A stretch of 64,000 bases of DNA. Origin: Evansella halocellulosilytica. Its GTDB lineage: Bacteria; Bacillota; Bacilli; Bacillales; Salisediminibacteriaceae. Shown piece by piece: positions 17,213 to 27,244 of the stretch (position 1 is its first letter; each line of letters begins with the position of its first letter). Made by a program: the position numbers and the translations under genes. Under the pieces are notes generated by a model, which was given only the letters and a program-made list of their open reading frames with translations, was not told where the DNA came from and searched no databases. The stretch is from NCBI RefSeq assembly GCF_002335745.1, contig NZ_NIST01000001.1, forward strand, positions 4,532,007 to 4,596,006, in the 5' to 3' direction.

Positions 17213-18040
17213 TTATAATGTCTGACATTTAGAACATGTATGGGTACCTCTTCCGCCGACAACAGATCGGACAATGTCAGAACCACATACGTGACACGGT
17301 TCTCCTGCACGACCGTAAACGTTCAATGTTTGCTGGAACATCCCCATTTCTCCTTGCCCATTTACATACGTTTTAATGGAGGATCCTCCCATTTCAATTG
17401 CTTCTTTTAATGTTTCCCTAATCGCAGGATATAGACGTTCAACCTCGTCAGAACTTAGCTCATTACTCACTTTTTCTGGATGCACTCTAGCACGAAAGAG
17501 TGCTTCATCTACATAAATATTTCCAAGTCCTACAACACCTACTTGATCGAGCAATGCAGGCTTTACTTTCCTTGAAGTCTTTTTTAAAAAATCAGCTAAA
17601 TGTTCAGGCGTAAACTGATTTGAAAAAGGTTCAACTCCTAATTGAGAAAGGGGAAGATGCTCTTCCTCTTCACCTAAAGGAAATAAGTGCATTGTTCCGA
17701 ATTTACGAACATCGCGATAGCGCAGCTCTTTCCCTTCGTCTAAAAGGAAACGGACGTGTGTATGCTTATCTGGTTCATCTTTGTCATTAAACATCCCGTA
17801 CCGGCCTTCCATTCTTAAGTGTGAAACGAGTGCATGTTCATCTAGCTCGAATATTAAGAATTTCCCTCGCCGCCTAATATTGTGAAACGTTTGTCCTGTA
17901 AGTGATACTTTGAATTGTTCCACATCATCAGGAGACTTTACCATTTTTGGCCACGTAACCAATACATCCTTTATTTTCTCTCCTAAAATAAGCTGACTTA
18001 ACGTTCGTCTTACTGTTTCGACTTCTGGTAATTCTGGCAT
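17213..18040 (-). CDS. mutM: Formamidopyrimidine-DNA glycosylase
   Basis: Removes 8-oxoguanine and other oxidised purines and cuts the abasic strand. The 275-residue enzyme begins MPELPEVETVRR, so after methionine removal P2 is the catalytic amine and E3 assists. It has the H2TH region (VGLGNIYVDEALF) and a C-terminal four-cysteine zinc finger (CHVCG...CSKCQ). The ATG at 18040 with AGGTG is the only start that leaves Pro at position 2; the longer frame overlaps polA. It follows polA by 31 bp, pairing base excision with repair synthesis. Confidence 0.96.
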   Translation of the reverse strand: MPELPEVETVRRTLSQLILGEKIKDVLVTWPKMVKSPDDVEQFKVSLTGQTFHNIRRRGKFLIFELDEHALVSHLRMEGRYGMFNDKDEPDKHTHVRFLLDEGKELRYRDVRKFGTMHLFPLGEEEEHLPLSQLGVEPFSNQFTPEHLADFLKKTSRKVKPALLDQVGVVGLGNIYVDEALFRARVHPEKVSNELSSDEVERLYPAIRETLKEAIEMGGSSIKTYVNGQGEMGMFQQTLNVYGRAGEPCHVCGSDIVRSVVGGRGTHTCSKCQTL

Positions 18041-18071
18041 GTTGTGCACCTTCTCGTCCATTTCAAATTTC

Positions 18072-20696
18072 TTATTTAGCATCGTACCATGTGTCACCAT
18101 AAGAATAATCAACTGTCAACGGGACATCTAATTGAACAGCGTTTTCCATCACTTTCGGGACGAGCTCCTTCATTTTTTCAAGCTCATCTTCTACTACTTC
18201 AAAAATCAATTCATCGTGTACTTGTAAAAGAAGACGTGACTCCATCTTTTCTTTATCCATTTCTTCAGCCATATCGACCATCGCTTTTTTAATAATATCA
18301 GCCGCAGTACCTTGGATAGGTGTATTCATCGCTGTACGTTCTGCAAAACTACGTTGGTTGAAGTTTCGGCTCGTTATTTCCGGTAAATAACGTCGTCTGT
18401 TCAGCATCGTTGTAACGAAGCCCTTTTCTCTTGCCGTTTCAACAATTTGATCCATGTATTCCTTTACACCTGGGAAACTGTTGAAGTAACGTTCGATAAA
18501 TGTTTTCGCTTCTTTTCTCGTTATATTTAAATTTTGAGAAAGACCGTAATCACTGATGCCATATACGATTCCAAAGTTTACAGCTTTAGCTGTTCTTCTC
18601 ATATTCCCAGTTACTTCATCTGCTTTGACATGAAAGACATCAGATGCCGTTTTTGTATGAACATCCATATTTTCTGAAAAAGCTTTTTTCAAATTCTCAT
18701 CTTGAGAAATATGTGCGAGAACCCTTAATTCAATTTGAGAATAATCTGCTGCAAAGATGACAGCATCTTTACGCTCGGGTACGAAAGCATGACGAATTTT
18801 TCGCCCTTCCTCTAAACGAATCGGAATATTTTGCAAGTTAGGCTCCGTTGAGCTCAATCGACCAGTTTGAGTAATCGCTTGGTTAAAAATCGTATGAATT
18901 TTTCCAGTCTTATTATGGACGACCTTCAACAATCCCTCAATATAAGTAGAATTTAACTTACCTAGCTGTCGGTAATGCAAAATCCTGCCGATGATTTCAT
19001 GTTGATCAGCTAGTTTCTCTAACACATCGGCCGATGTTGAATAACCTGTTTTCGTTTTCTTCACTACCGGTAGCTGTAACTTTTCAAACAAAATTTCACC
19101 TAATTGTTTCGGTGAATTTATATTAAATTCTGTTCCCGCCAATTCGTGAATTTCTTTTTCCATTGCATCGAGCTTTTCAGCTAAATTATCGCCCATCTCT
19201 TTTAGTTCATTTACATCAACCGATACACCATTCATTTCCATCCGTCCGAGGATAACAGAAAGCGGCATTTCAAGGTCGCTAAAAAGAGAGTACTGTTCAT
19301 TGTCATTCAATTCTTGTTCAAGAGATTGTTTCAAATCAAATACTGCGGCTGCTTTTCTTCCTAAATGTTGAGATAATTCTTCTTCAGTTGGTACTTGTCG
19401 TTTTTTCCCTTTACCGTATACAGCCTCATCATGTTGGACAGAAATACTGTTTTTACGCTTTGATATATCCGACAGTTCATGTGAACCAGAAGCTGGATCA
19501 ATTAAATAGGATGCAATTTGTACATCAAAACTTACACCATCGAGCATAATATCCTGCCAGCCTAGAGCAACAACGGCCCTTTTTGCATTAAAGATATACT
19601 TTTTTTCATTTGCATCTGCAGCCCACGCTTTAAAAATGTCACTGCCTGCAGCAACATCAGTTGGAACATAAAATCTTCCGTTTTCATTAGCAACCGCTAT
19701 TCCGATTATATCTGCCTGGTGATAGTTCTCATCTAACACTTCAACGACAACAGCAGAAGGAGAAATAAACATGTCTTCTTTTACGTCTTTTACAATCGTT
19801 ACTTCTAAGTCGTCCATTTCTTCGGATTGGACTTCACTACCGCCAAATCGATCAAGTAAAGATGAAAATTCAAGCTCTTTAAAAAGTGAAATGAGTTCAT
19901 CTTGATGTGGCTCTCCAACAACCGTGTCATCAAAAGAGACATCTACAGGGGCATTTATTTCAATCGTTGCAAGCTTTTTACTCATTATCGCCTGTTCTTC
20001 GTTCGCTTCCAGCTTTTCCTTTAATTTTTTCCCAGATACGTCACCAAGTGATTCATATACCCCTTCAACAGTTTCATATTGTTTTAACAATTTTAATGCT
20101 GTTTTTTCACCGACGCCCGGAACACCTGGAATGTTATCTGAACTGTCGCCCATCAAGCCTTTCATATCAATGATTTGGTCTGGCGTAATTCCATACTTCT
20201 CATCGATCGCCTTTATGTCATATGTATCTACGTTCGTAATCCCTTTTCTCGTTAAAGAGACATGAACATTTTCTGATACGAGTTGTAAAAGGTCTTTATC
20301 GCCGCTATATATTTTCACGTTCCAGTCTTTTTCAGAAGCTTGTTTTGCTAATGTCCCGATAATATCATCGGCTTCAAAGTTTTCCACCTCATAGTGGGAA
20401 ATGTTAAAAGCCTTTAATAGATCACGCATTAGTGGAAGCTGTTCTGCCAGTTCTGGAGGAGTTTTTTCTCTCTTCCCTTTATATTCCTTGAACGTTTTAT
20501 GCCTGAATGTCGTTTTACCTGCATCAAATGCAACAAGCATATGGGAAGGTTTTTCATCTTCAAGAATTTTCAATATCATCGTCGTAAAACCATATACGGC
20601 ATTTGTATAAACCCCTTTTTCATTGTTTAAAAGGGGGAGTGCAAAAAATGCACGATACGCTACACTATTTCCATCTACTAAGACGAGTTTATTCAC
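18072..20696 (-). CDS. polA: DNA polymerase I
   Basis: Fills repair gaps and removes Okazaki primers. The 874-residue enzyme has a 5'-3' nuclease domain (about 1-290; LVDGNSVAYRAFFALP, GDSSDNIPGVPGVG), a 3'-5' exonuclease-like domain (about 300-470) and a full polymerase domain with DYSQIELRVLAH, RRTAKAVNFGIVYG and QVHDELIFEV. The first exonuclease motif reads VVVEVLDE rather than DTETD, so proofreading is probably lost, as in other Bacillus Pol I enzymes. The GTG start has GAGGTG upstream. It is the first gene of the polA-mutM-ytaF-coaE operon. Confidence 0.97.
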   Translation of the reverse strand: MNKLVLVDGNSVAYRAFFALPLLNNEKGVYTNAVYGFTTMILKILEDEKPSHMLVAFDAGKTTFRHKTFKEYKGKREKTPPELAEQLPLMRDLLKAFNISHYEVENFEADDIIGTLAKQASEKDWNVKIYSGDKDLLQLVSENVHVSLTRKGITNVDTYDIKAIDEKYGITPDQIIDMKGLMGDSSDNIPGVPGVGEKTALKLLKQYETVEGVYESLGDVSGKKLKEKLEANEEQAIMSKKLATIEINAPVDVSFDDTVVGEPHQDELISLFKELEFSSLLDRFGGSEVQSEEMDDLEVTIVKDVKEDMFISPSAVVVEVLDENYHQADIIGIAVANENGRFYVPTDVAAGSDIFKAWAADANEKKYIFNAKRAVVALGWQDIMLDGVSFDVQIASYLIDPASGSHELSDISKRKNSISVQHDEAVYGKGKKRQVPTEEELSQHLGRKAAAVFDLKQSLEQELNDNEQYSLFSDLEMPLSVILGRMEMNGVSVDVNELKEMGDNLAEKLDAMEKEIHELAGTEFNINSPKQLGEILFEKLQLPVVKKTKTGYSTSADVLEKLADQHEIIGRILHYRQLGKLNSTYIEGLLKVVHNKTGKIHTIFNQAITQTGRLSSTEPNLQNIPIRLEEGRKIRHAFVPERKDAVIFAADYSQIELRVLAHISQDENLKKAFSENMDVHTKTASDVFHVKADEVTGNMRRTAKAVNFGIVYGISDYGLSQNLNITRKEAKTFIERYFNSFPGVKEYMDQIVETAREKGFVTTMLNRRRYLPEITSRNFNQRSFAERTAMNTPIQGTAADIIKKAMVDMAEEMDKEKMESRLLLQVHDELIFEVVEDELEKMKELVPKVMENAVQLDVPLTVDYSYGDTWYDAK

Positions 20697-21016
20697 GTCA
20701 TAACACCTCGTTCATTTATGATATGACTATTTTATCATGAAAGCCTGTCATTACAAACGAGATCGTCATGTTTTCAAAAGTAAAAGGGATAGTATTTCGA
20801 TTTGACCGTGGTTCCTGTAGGAGTCATGTCTCGATATCTAACGTATTAAGACCTTCATAATTAGCTCCGAAACTTTTCACGGACATAAGGCCCATTATTT
20901 CACGAAAAACGTGAGAAAAGGACTCCGGCATTACATCATAAAGGAATGAGAAGCTTCCATTTTAAGACTTTAAGTTAGTCATCACGTATCCAGTGTCCGC
21001 CACCAAAATTTCACGA
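20697..21016. other. Intergenic phoR-polA region, no gene recognised
   Basis: No supported gene. A short stretch TTCCTGTAGGAGTCATGTC near 20812 resembles part of the repeat at 56930-57060. The polA promoter is expected close to 20697. Confidence 0.45.
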
Positions 21017-21054
21017 TCAAAAAAGAACGAAAGCTCAGGGGGAGACTTTCGTTC
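21017..21054 (-). terminator. Terminator of phoP-phoR
   Basis: GAACGAAAG/CTTTCGTTC (9 bp, exact) followed on the minus strand by TTTTTTGATC lies about 170 bp after the phoR stop. Confidence 0.85.
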
Positions 21055-21224
21055 AGAAAAGGGGATGAAATAATCTGTAATCTTTGAAAGGCGTAATAAT
21101 TACCCGGTAACCCGGGGATGCATTTTAGACTTAAAAAGATTACACGTATATAAAACAGTTCACACTCTGATCTTAGCGCAAACATATTAAATCCCCATGA
21201 AGAAAATGTAAATGTTTTGTAAAG

Positions 21225-23018
21225 TTACGTGTCCGGTGAATCGATGTCTTTATCTGCTCGTTTTTTCGACATTGTGATCCTGAATGTAGTCCCTTTACCT
21301 ACTTCACTTTCAACTGCCATTTTCGCTTTGTGAGCTTCTACTAAATGCTTTACAATCGCTAAACCTAATCCGGTTCCACCTGAGTTTCTGCTGCGAGCAC
21401 GATCGACTCGGTAAAACCTTTCAAATACTCTTGGCAATTCTTTTTTGCTTATTCCTATTCCTGTATCTTCTACTTCAAGTATAACTGTTTCAACCTGTTC
21501 ACGAAAACGAACAAACACCGAGCCACCCTCTGGTGTATACAAGATTGCGTTGTTAATTAAGTTTATAAGGATTTGTTTTATCCTGTGCGGATCTGCTTCT
21601 ATCGTTGTATCCCCCGATATTTTTTTCTGCAAGGTCATTCTTTTTTGATCTGCTTTTTCCTGTAAAATCATGAACACTTCATCAATAATAAGGTTTACAT
21701 GAATTGTTTGCCAATTCAGTTCGAATTTTTCACCTTCAATCTTTGATAGCTCTAACAAATCATAAATTAACGTCTCCAACCGTTCCGATTCATTTGCAAT
21801 GATCGTTAAAAACTTTTTCCGGAGCTCTTCATCGTCCATCGCACCGGACAGTAACGTTTCTGTAAAACCCTTTAAAGAAGTAACTGGTGTTTTTAACTCA
21901 TGAGACACATTTGCAACAAAATCCTTTCGTGCTTTTTCGAGCTTTTTTAAATCCGTAATATCATGAAATACGAGAACGATCCCTCTTAATTTCAGATCAT
22001 TTCCGATAATTGGAGCACCATATACATCAAAATGGCGGATCTCAATACCAATCTGAAGTTTAATCTGCTTATGATGCGACTGTTCAATTAGAAAAATTTC
22101 TTGAATAACTTTATTTACTTGTTTATGATTAATCACTTTATAATACAATTGATTGAGCCATCTATCTGTATCTTCTTGAAAAATATCTTTGCATGAGCGG
22201 TTAACGAGTGTGATGTCACCTTTATCGTTTATAAATAGCAATCCGCTTCCCATATTTTCGATTAACGTTTCGAGCCGCTCTTGTTGTACTTGATATGTCG
22301 TCGTAATTTCTTCTAAATTTTCAGCAAGCACATTAATCGATCGATTCAGCTGGCCAGTTTCATGTAATGAGCCTTCAAACGTTCTTGCTTTATAATCCCC
22401 TTTAGCAAGTCTGTTCGCTACTCTTCTCGCGTCTTCAATTGGTGTTATCATTTGATTCGCTAACTTCGTCGTTAACAGAACAATAATGACAAACGCAATA
22501 AAAAAGCTAATAAAGATAATCGTCCATATATGTTGATAAACGGTATTAAGCTCTTGAACGGGCATTCCTAGCCTTATGTAGCCGACAGTTTGACCATTTT
22601 GCTCAACCGCAGTCACATAAAATAACAAATCTGCTTCAACCGTCGTACTATACCTGATCTCCTGCCCTGATCCAGTTTGTATAGCTTCAACGATCTCTGG
22701 ACGTTCTGCATGATTTTCCATCGTTTCACGGTTAGCAGCTGTCTCTGCTAATACCGTTCCTTCTTGATTAATTAACGTAATTCGTACATCAAGCCGTTCT
22801 GCCATCGTCTCAGCAATCATTTGCAATTGCTCCTCATTCGAAAAGGGAACCGTTTCTAAATTATAAGAGACCACTTCCGCTTCCTTTTCAATTCGGTCAC
22901 TCATTCTTTCAAAATAAAATTCTTTCAAAAGAGGTCCTAGAACTGCTCCTAGCATTGCAAGGACGACTAATATAATTAATGAAAGCGGAAAAATGAGGCG
23001 TGTTCGATAACTACTCAT
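21225..23018 (-). CDS. phoR: Phosphate-sensing histidine kinase PhoR
   Basis: Membrane sensor kinase of the Pho regulon. The 597-residue protein has an N-terminal membrane segment (about 9-30), an extracytoplasmic sensing domain (about 31-160), a second membrane segment (about 165-185), HAMP (about 187-240), PAS (about 250-360), and the kinase core. The phospho-acceptor histidine is in VSHELKTPVTSLKGF; the N box (INLINNAILYTPEGG), DTGIGI and GGTGLGLAI follow. It overlaps phoP by eight bases, so the pair is one operon. A terminator lies downstream. Confidence 0.95.
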   Translation of the reverse strand: MSSYRTRLIFPLSLIILVVLAMLGAVLGPLLKEFYFERMSDRIEKEAEVVSYNLETVPFSNEEQLQMIAETMAERLDVRITLINQEGTVLAETAANRETMENHAERPEIVEAIQTGSGQEIRYSTTVEADLLFYVTAVEQNGQTVGYIRLGMPVQELNTVYQHIWTIIFISFFIAFVIIVLLTTKLANQMITPIEDARRVANRLAKGDYKARTFEGSLHETGQLNRSINVLAENLEEITTTYQVQQERLETLIENMGSGLLFINDKGDITLVNRSCKDIFQEDTDRWLNQLYYKVINHKQVNKVIQEIFLIEQSHHKQIKLQIGIEIRHFDVYGAPIIGNDLKLRGIVLVFHDITDLKKLEKARKDFVANVSHELKTPVTSLKGFTETLLSGAMDDEELRKKFLTIIANESERLETLIYDLLELSKIEGEKFELNWQTIHVNLIIDEVFMILQEKADQKRMTLQKKISGDTTIEADPHRIKQILINLINNAILYTPEGGSVFVRFREQVETVILEVEDTGIGISKKELPRVFERFYRVDRARSRNSGGTGLGLAIVKHLVEAHKAKMAVESEVGKGTTFRITMSKKRADKDIDSPDT

Positions 23019-23733
23019 TTTTCGGTGGTGCCTCCATTTTATACCCTAAGCCTCGAACTGTTTTAATATACACAGGCTTTTTTGTGAAAGGCTCTATTTT
23101 TTCTCTAAGGTGGCTAATATGAACATCGACGATTCGCGTATCTCCGACAAACTCATAATTCCATACTGCATTTAACAATTGATCTCGTGTTAATACACGC
23201 CCTTTATGATTAAATAAATATAAAAGTAATTCAAATTCTTTCGGTGTTAACTCCAACGGTTCTCCCTTTAAATATACTTCATAATTTTCTGGGAAAATTT
23301 CAACGTCTCCAATTGTTATTTTTTGATCTGCTCCTTGCAATGTTTCATTTTTTTGTTCTTGATGTACTTGTGAACGTCTTAAAATTGCTCTGACTCGGGC
23401 AACAACTTCACGAGGACTGAACGGTTTTGTCAAATAATCATCTGCCCCTAATTCAAGCCCTAGTACTTTATCAAATTCATCATCTTTCGCTGTTAACATT
23501 AAAATCGGGGTCATAATTTTGTTCTGTCTCAACTGCTTACAAACTTCTAATCCGTCGATTTCAGGTAGCATTAAATCGAGCACAATTAAATCAAAAGATT
23601 CTTCTGTCGCTTTTTGTAAAGCTGTTCTTCCGTTCATTGCTGTTGTCACATTAAATCCACCTTGCTCCAAATTATATTGAAGCAACGTAACAATAGATTC
23701 TTCATCATCAACAATTAATAATTTCTGTGACAA
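23011..23733 (-). CDS. phoP: Pho regulon response regulator PhoP
   Basis: OmpR-family response regulator controlling phosphate-starvation genes. The 240-residue protein has a receiver domain (1-115) with the acidic pair in VDDEE, the phospho-acceptor aspartate in LIVLDLMLPEIDG, and the conserved lysine in YLTKPFSP. A winged-helix DNA-binding domain (about 135-237) ends in VRGLGYKME. The TTG start has AGGAGG six to seven bases upstream. In B. subtilis phoP also lies next to mdh; here a MaoC-like gene and IS debris intervene. Confidence 0.95.
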   Translation of the reverse strand: MSQKLLIVDDEESIVTLLQYNLEQGGFNVTTAMNGRTALQKATEESFDLIVLDLMLPEIDGLEVCKQLRQNKIMTPILMLTAKDDEFDKVLGLELGADDYLTKPFSPREVVARVRAILRRSQVHQEQKNETLQGADQKITIGDVEIFPENYEVYLKGEPLELTPKEFELLLYLFNHKGRVLTRDQLLNAVWNYEFVGDTRIVDVHISHLREKIEPFTKKPVYIKTVRGLGYKMEAPPKNE

Positions 23734-23954
23734 TTGACTTCCTCCTAAGTGCTTTGACCCCCCTGAAGTAGTAATAAATTGCCAAAGCTTATATTCATTA
23801 ATCCCCTGTGAACTATTCTATCTACATTTTACTATAGTTGCTTATGATTACAAAGAGAAGGCTGTAAATCTTTTATGTTTAAGCTTTTATTCGTCTAGAT
23901 GATTATTTTCTTAATTATACTGATTAGGATTGGCTTCTTTTTATTATAGTCTTT
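23734..23954. other. Upstream region of phoP
   Basis: AT-rich intergenic DNA between phoP and an IS1182 remnant. It must contain the phoP promoter; no single site stands out clearly enough to call. Confidence 0.4.
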
Positions 23955-24128
23955 TTAAAAGAAGGTAAAAAATGAATTAGGATTTGCACTTATGACGGTG
24001 AACTCGAGAAAGTACACCGCCCACAAGCTTCATGGACATGATTTTGGTCATAAAAAAAGAATCCGGTTATCAAATATCGATAATCGGATTCTTTTTTTGC
24101 TTTAATGAGACTGTTTTGTCTCAGCCCC
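23955..24128 (+). mobile_element. Remnant of an IS1182-family right end
   Basis: This aligns by eye with the end of the element at 6064-7102. GGATTTGCACTTATGACGGT recalls the transposase C-terminus (GFALM.VN.RKYTA). GAGACTGTTTTGTCTCAGCC matches the right terminal repeat. A near-perfect 15-bp hairpin (24053-24095 region; GAATCCGGTTATC/GATAATCGGATTC) with T tracts on both strands lies between and can act as a terminator. No reading frame survives. Confidence 0.75.
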
Positions 24129-24149
24129 TTCTTTTTAATCAATGTTCTA

Positions 24150-24232
24150 TTTTGGTCTTGATTATCACTACGAATACAACCGAAGTATAGCACGAGTTGA
24201 TGTCGTACTCTGGAGTACAAGCGATTAATTTT
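24150..24232 (-). repeat. Inverted fragment of the IS1182 left-end repeat
   Basis: On the plus strand CACTACGAATACAACCGAAG and AGCACGAGTTGATGTCG, then CTCTGGAGTACAAGCGA, match the reverse complement of 6150-6225. It therefore sits in inverted orientation directly behind the right-end remnant. Confidence 0.7.
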
Positions 24233-24254
24233 TGACGACCCAAATGAGTTTTGT

Positions 24255-24734
24255 TTAAAAGTTTTCAAAATTTCCTTCATCAAATGTCATCGGTTTCATC
24301 GGATATGGCGGACAAACATCGAGACTTCCTTCAAGGACAGTATCACCGAGTTCATCCTTTCCGACTACACTTAATGTGACAATATGTTTTTCTTCATTGA
24401 TTTCAGTAATTTCAACAGTTAAATCAAGCTTCCCATAATGATAGAGTGGCTTTGGATAAGACAGTGTTTGTGAAATAACTGCACTACCAGGTCCAGGTAA
24501 ATACATAGACACTGTAGAAAACACAAAACCATTCATTAATACGTGGGGAACAATCGGTTTTTGAAAAGGTGTACGTGAGGCATAATCATGTTGAATATAA
24601 ATCGGATTCGCATCGTCTGTATACCCTAGATATAACAAAATATCTTTATCCTCGATTTTTTTTGTTACTTCTACCTTTTCTCCTATTTCCAGTCCATCAA
24701 TTGTTCTACCTAGCTTTCGTTTTTTCGTAAACAT
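24255..24734 (-). CDS. MaoC-like (R)-enoyl-CoA hydratase/dehydratase family protein
   Basis: A 159-residue hot-dog-fold protein of the MaoC type. The hydratase-like segment is DILLYLGYTDDANPIYIQHDYA, where D and H fit the catalytic D-x(4)-H pattern, followed by PHVLMNGFVFSTVSMYLPG. Related proteins hydrate trans-2-enoyl-CoA or act as dehydratases; the substrate here is unknown. The start has GGAGG. It lies between mdh and phoP. An IS fragment begins right after its stop, so its own terminator may have been replaced. Confidence 0.82.
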   Translation of the reverse strand: MFTKKRKLGRTIDGLEIGEKVEVTKKIEDKDILLYLGYTDDANPIYIQHDYASRTPFQKPIVPHVLMNGFVFSTVSMYLPGPGSAVISQTLSYPKPLYHYGKLDLTVEITEINEEKHIVTLSVVGKDELGDTVLEGSLDVCPPYPMKPMTFDEGNFENF

Positions 24735-24811
24735 GTCAATCCCTCCTTGATGTAAACTTACCTAACGTTAACAAAATCACTCTTATATAGTAAGCGCTTA
24801 CATATAGGCTA

Positions 24812-24840
24812 TGAATAAATCCGGTTTTATAACCGGATTT
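24812..24840 (-). terminator. Terminator of mdh
   Basis: ATCCGGTT/AACCGGAT (24819-24838) with a four-base loop lies about 12 bp downstream of mdh; the T tract (TTATTC) is weak. Confidence 0.7.
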
Positions 24841-24850
24841 TTCCAAACCT

Positions 24851-25789
24851 TTATTTCAGCAACTTCATAACGTTTCGAACAGATTCAGCAGATTGTTCAA
24901 GCTGAGCTTTTTCATCTTCATTTAAATCTAGTTCAATGACTTTTTCAATTCCATCTCCACCGAGAATTGAAGGTACTCCTAAGTACATATCCTCATAGCC
25001 GTATTCTCCTTCTAAATATGCAATCGAAGGAAGAATTCGTTTTTTATCTTTTAAGATAGCTTCGACCATTTGGACGATAGAAGCAGCAGGTGCATAATAG
25101 GCACTTCCCGTACCTAGTAAATTCACGATTTCTCCGCCACCTTTTCGAGTACGTTCAACGATTGAGTCTAAACGGTCTTTTGATATAAGCTTTTCCAGCG
25201 GAATGCCTCCCGCATAAGAATATCTTAGCATTGGCACCATGTCATCTCCATGTCCACCTAAAACAAATCCTGATACATCTTCAACAGACACTCCTAACTC
25301 CTGTGCAACAAACGTTCTGAAACGTGCAGTATCCAAGACTCCTGATTGACCGATTACACGATTTTTTGGGAAGCCTGACTCTTGGAAAACTGTATAAGTC
25401 ATAGCATCTACAGGATTTGTTAACACGATAATGTAACAATCAGGTGAATATTTAACAACCTCTCTCGTTACTTGTCTCATTATATTAGCATTCGTGCTCA
25501 CTAAATCATCACGGCTCATCCCTGGCTTACGAGGAAGTCCAGCAGTTATAACAACGATATCCGATCCTTCTGTGTCCTTATAATCAGAAGTTCCGATTAT
25601 GTTTGAGTCAAACCCTTGAACAGGACTCGCTTCAAGCATGTCCAACGCTTTACCTTTAGTTGGGTCCTCATTGTTAGGAATATCTACAAGAACGACATCA
25701 CCAAGTTCTTTTTGAGCTGCCATAAGTGCAGTCGTCGTACCTGTAAACCCGCCACCAACTACAGTAATCTTTTTTCGTTTGATAGCCAT
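24851..25789 (-). CDS. mdh: Malate dehydrogenase
   Basis: Interconverts malate and oxaloacetate with NAD in the TCA cycle. The 312-residue enzyme is of the LDH-like bacterial type. It has the NAD motif [15 protein letters not shown] ending the second strand, substrate arginines in [12 protein letters not shown] and ARFRTFVA, and the catalytic histidine in [11 protein letters not shown]. Length is normal. The start has GAGGAG upstream. It is the last gene of citZ-icd-mdh; a hairpin lies in the 99-bp gap after icd. Confidence 0.97.
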   Translation of the reverse strand: MAIKRKKITVVGGGFTGTTTALMAAQKELGDVVLVDIPNNEDPTKGKALDMLEASPVQGFDSNIIGTSDYKDTEGSDIVVITAGLPRKPGMSRDDLVSTNANIMRQVTREVVKYSPDCYIIVLTNPVDAMTYTVFQESGFPKNRVIGQSGVLDTARFRTFVAQELGVSVEDVSGFVLGGHGDDMVPMLRYSYAGGIPLEKLISKDRLDSIVERTRKGGGEIVNLLGTGSAYYAPAASIVQMVEAILKDKKRILPSIAYLEGEYGYEDMYLGVPSILGGDGIEKVIELDLNEDEKAQLEQSAESVRNVMKLLK

Positions 25790-25845
25790 ACCTTACTCTC
25801 CTCTCAATCATTCGTATGAAATTGCATGAATTAAAAGCTAAGGAA

Positions 25846-25876
25846 AGGACGAGCCATATAAGCTATGGCTCCTCCT
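25846..25876 (-). other. Hairpin between icd and mdh
   Basis: AGGAGGAGCCATA and TATGGCTCGTCCT form a 13-bp stem with one mismatch in the icd-mdh gap. The following T run is too short for a clear terminator; it may stabilise the upstream mRNA or attenuate. Confidence 0.55.
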
Positions 25877-25888
25877 TTTTATTATAAA

Positions 25889-27154
25889 TTAAAGGTTTTT
25901 AATTAGTTCATCTGCAAATTCAGAGCATTTCACTTCTGTTGCGCCTTCCATCAAACGGGCAAAGTCATAAGTAACTACTTTGCTGCCGATCGTTTTATCC
26001 ATGGATGACTCTACCATGTCAGCGGCTTCACTCCATCCTAAGTGACGCAGCATCAATACTCCGGAAAGAAGAACTGAAGATGGATTTACTTTATCTAGTC
26101 CTGCATATTTCGGTGCTGTTCCATGAGTTGCTTCAAAAATTGCATGTCCAGTTGCATAGTTGATGTTAGCTCCTGGAGCAATTCCAATTCCACCGACTTG
26201 TGCGGCAAGTGCATCTGAGATGTAATCACCATTTAAGTTCATTGTTGCTACTACATCGAACTCTTTAGGACGAGTTAAAATTTGTTGTAAGAAAATATCA
26301 GCGATTGAATCTTTTACAATGATCTTTCCTTCTGCTTCAGCTTTTGCTTGTGCATCATTCGCTGCATCACGGCCTTTTTCTTCAACAATCTTGTCATACT
26401 CAGCCCAAGTAAAGACTTTATCACCGAATTCTTTTTCAGCCAGTTCATAACCCCAGTTTTTGAATGAGCCTTCAGTAAATTTCATGATGTTTCCTTTATG
26501 AACAAGAGTTACACTCTTACGTCCTTCGTCAATTGCATATTGAATAGCAGCACGAACTAATCGATGTGTACCTTCTTCAGAAACAGGTTTAATACCAATA
26601 CCAGAAGTTTCAGGGAAGCGGATTTTCGTTGCTCCCATTTCATTTTGCAAGAAGTCAATCAGCTTCTTCGCTTCATCAGTTCCTTTTTGATATTCAATAC
26701 CAGCATAAATATCTTCTGAATTTTCACGGAAAATAACCATGTCTGTATCTTGTGGACGTTTAACTGGTGAAGGAACACCTTCGAACCAACGTACTGGACG
26801 AAGGCATGTATAAAGGTCTAATTCTTGCCTGAGAGCAACATTTAAAGAACGAATCCCTCCGCCAATCGGTGTTGTTAAAGGACCTTTAATTCCGATAATA
26901 TACTCACGTACTGTATCTAATGTTTCAGTTGGAAGCCATTCACCTGTTTCATTGTATGCTTTTTCTCCAGCTAAAATTTCTTTCCATACAATGCTCTTTT
27001 CACCGTTGTATGCTTTTTCAACAGCTGCTTCAATAACACGTGAAGCTGCTGCCCAAATATCTGGACCAATTCCGTCTCCTTCAATATAAGGAATAACTGG
27101 ATTATTCGGGACGTTTAATACCCCATTTTGTACTGTGATTTTCTCTCCTGCCAT
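25889..27154 (-). CDS. icd: Isocitrate dehydrogenase (NADP)
   Basis: Oxidative decarboxylation of isocitrate to 2-oxoglutarate with NADP. The 421-residue enzyme matches the Bacillus Icd length. It has the substrate-binding loop [25 protein letters not shown] (split here: [20 protein letters not shown]), [15 protein letters not shown] and [14 protein letters not shown]. The start has AGGAGG. It is the middle gene of citZ-icd-mdh, which in B. subtilis is repressed by CcpC and CcpA. Hairpins flank it on both sides. Confidence 0.96.
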   Translation of the reverse strand: MAGEKITVQNGVLNVPNNPVIPYIEGDGIGPDIWAAASRVIEAAVEKAYNGEKSIVWKEILAGEKAYNETGEWLPTETLDTVREYIIGIKGPLTTPIGGGIRSLNVALRQELDLYTCLRPVRWFEGVPSPVKRPQDTDMVIFRENSEDIYAGIEYQKGTDEAKKLIDFLQNEMGATKIRFPETSGIGIKPVSEEGTHRLVRAAIQYAIDEGRKSVTLVHKGNIMKFTEGSFKNWGYELAEKEFGDKVFTWAEYDKIVEEKGRDAANDAQAKAEAEGKIIVKDSIADIFLQQILTRPKEFDVVATMNLNGDYISDALAAQVGGIGIAPGANINYATGHAIFEATHGTAPKYAGLDKVNPSSVLLSGVLMLRHLGWSEAADMVESSMDKTIGSKVVTYDFARLMEGATEVKCSEFADELIKNL

Positions 27155-27189
27155 TAAAAAAACCTCCTAAAATTCTTGATTTATGTAAT

Positions 27190-27234
27190 TGACAGTGGGT
27201 AATTGTAAATAAATACTCCACACACCCACCGTCA
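27190..27234 (-). other. Hairpin between citZ and icd
   Basis: TGACGGTGGGT and ACCCACTGTCA can pair around a 23-base loop in the citZ-icd gap. There is no T tract, so a processing or stabilising hairpin is more likely than a terminator. Confidence 0.5.
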
Positions 27235-27244
27235 CATTATCTCA

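Noticed and set aside
24053-24095. Hairpin as a dedicated terminator of the MaoC-like gene
   Set aside because: It is shared with other IS1182-type right ends in the window, so it belongs to the remnant, although it may have been co-opted.
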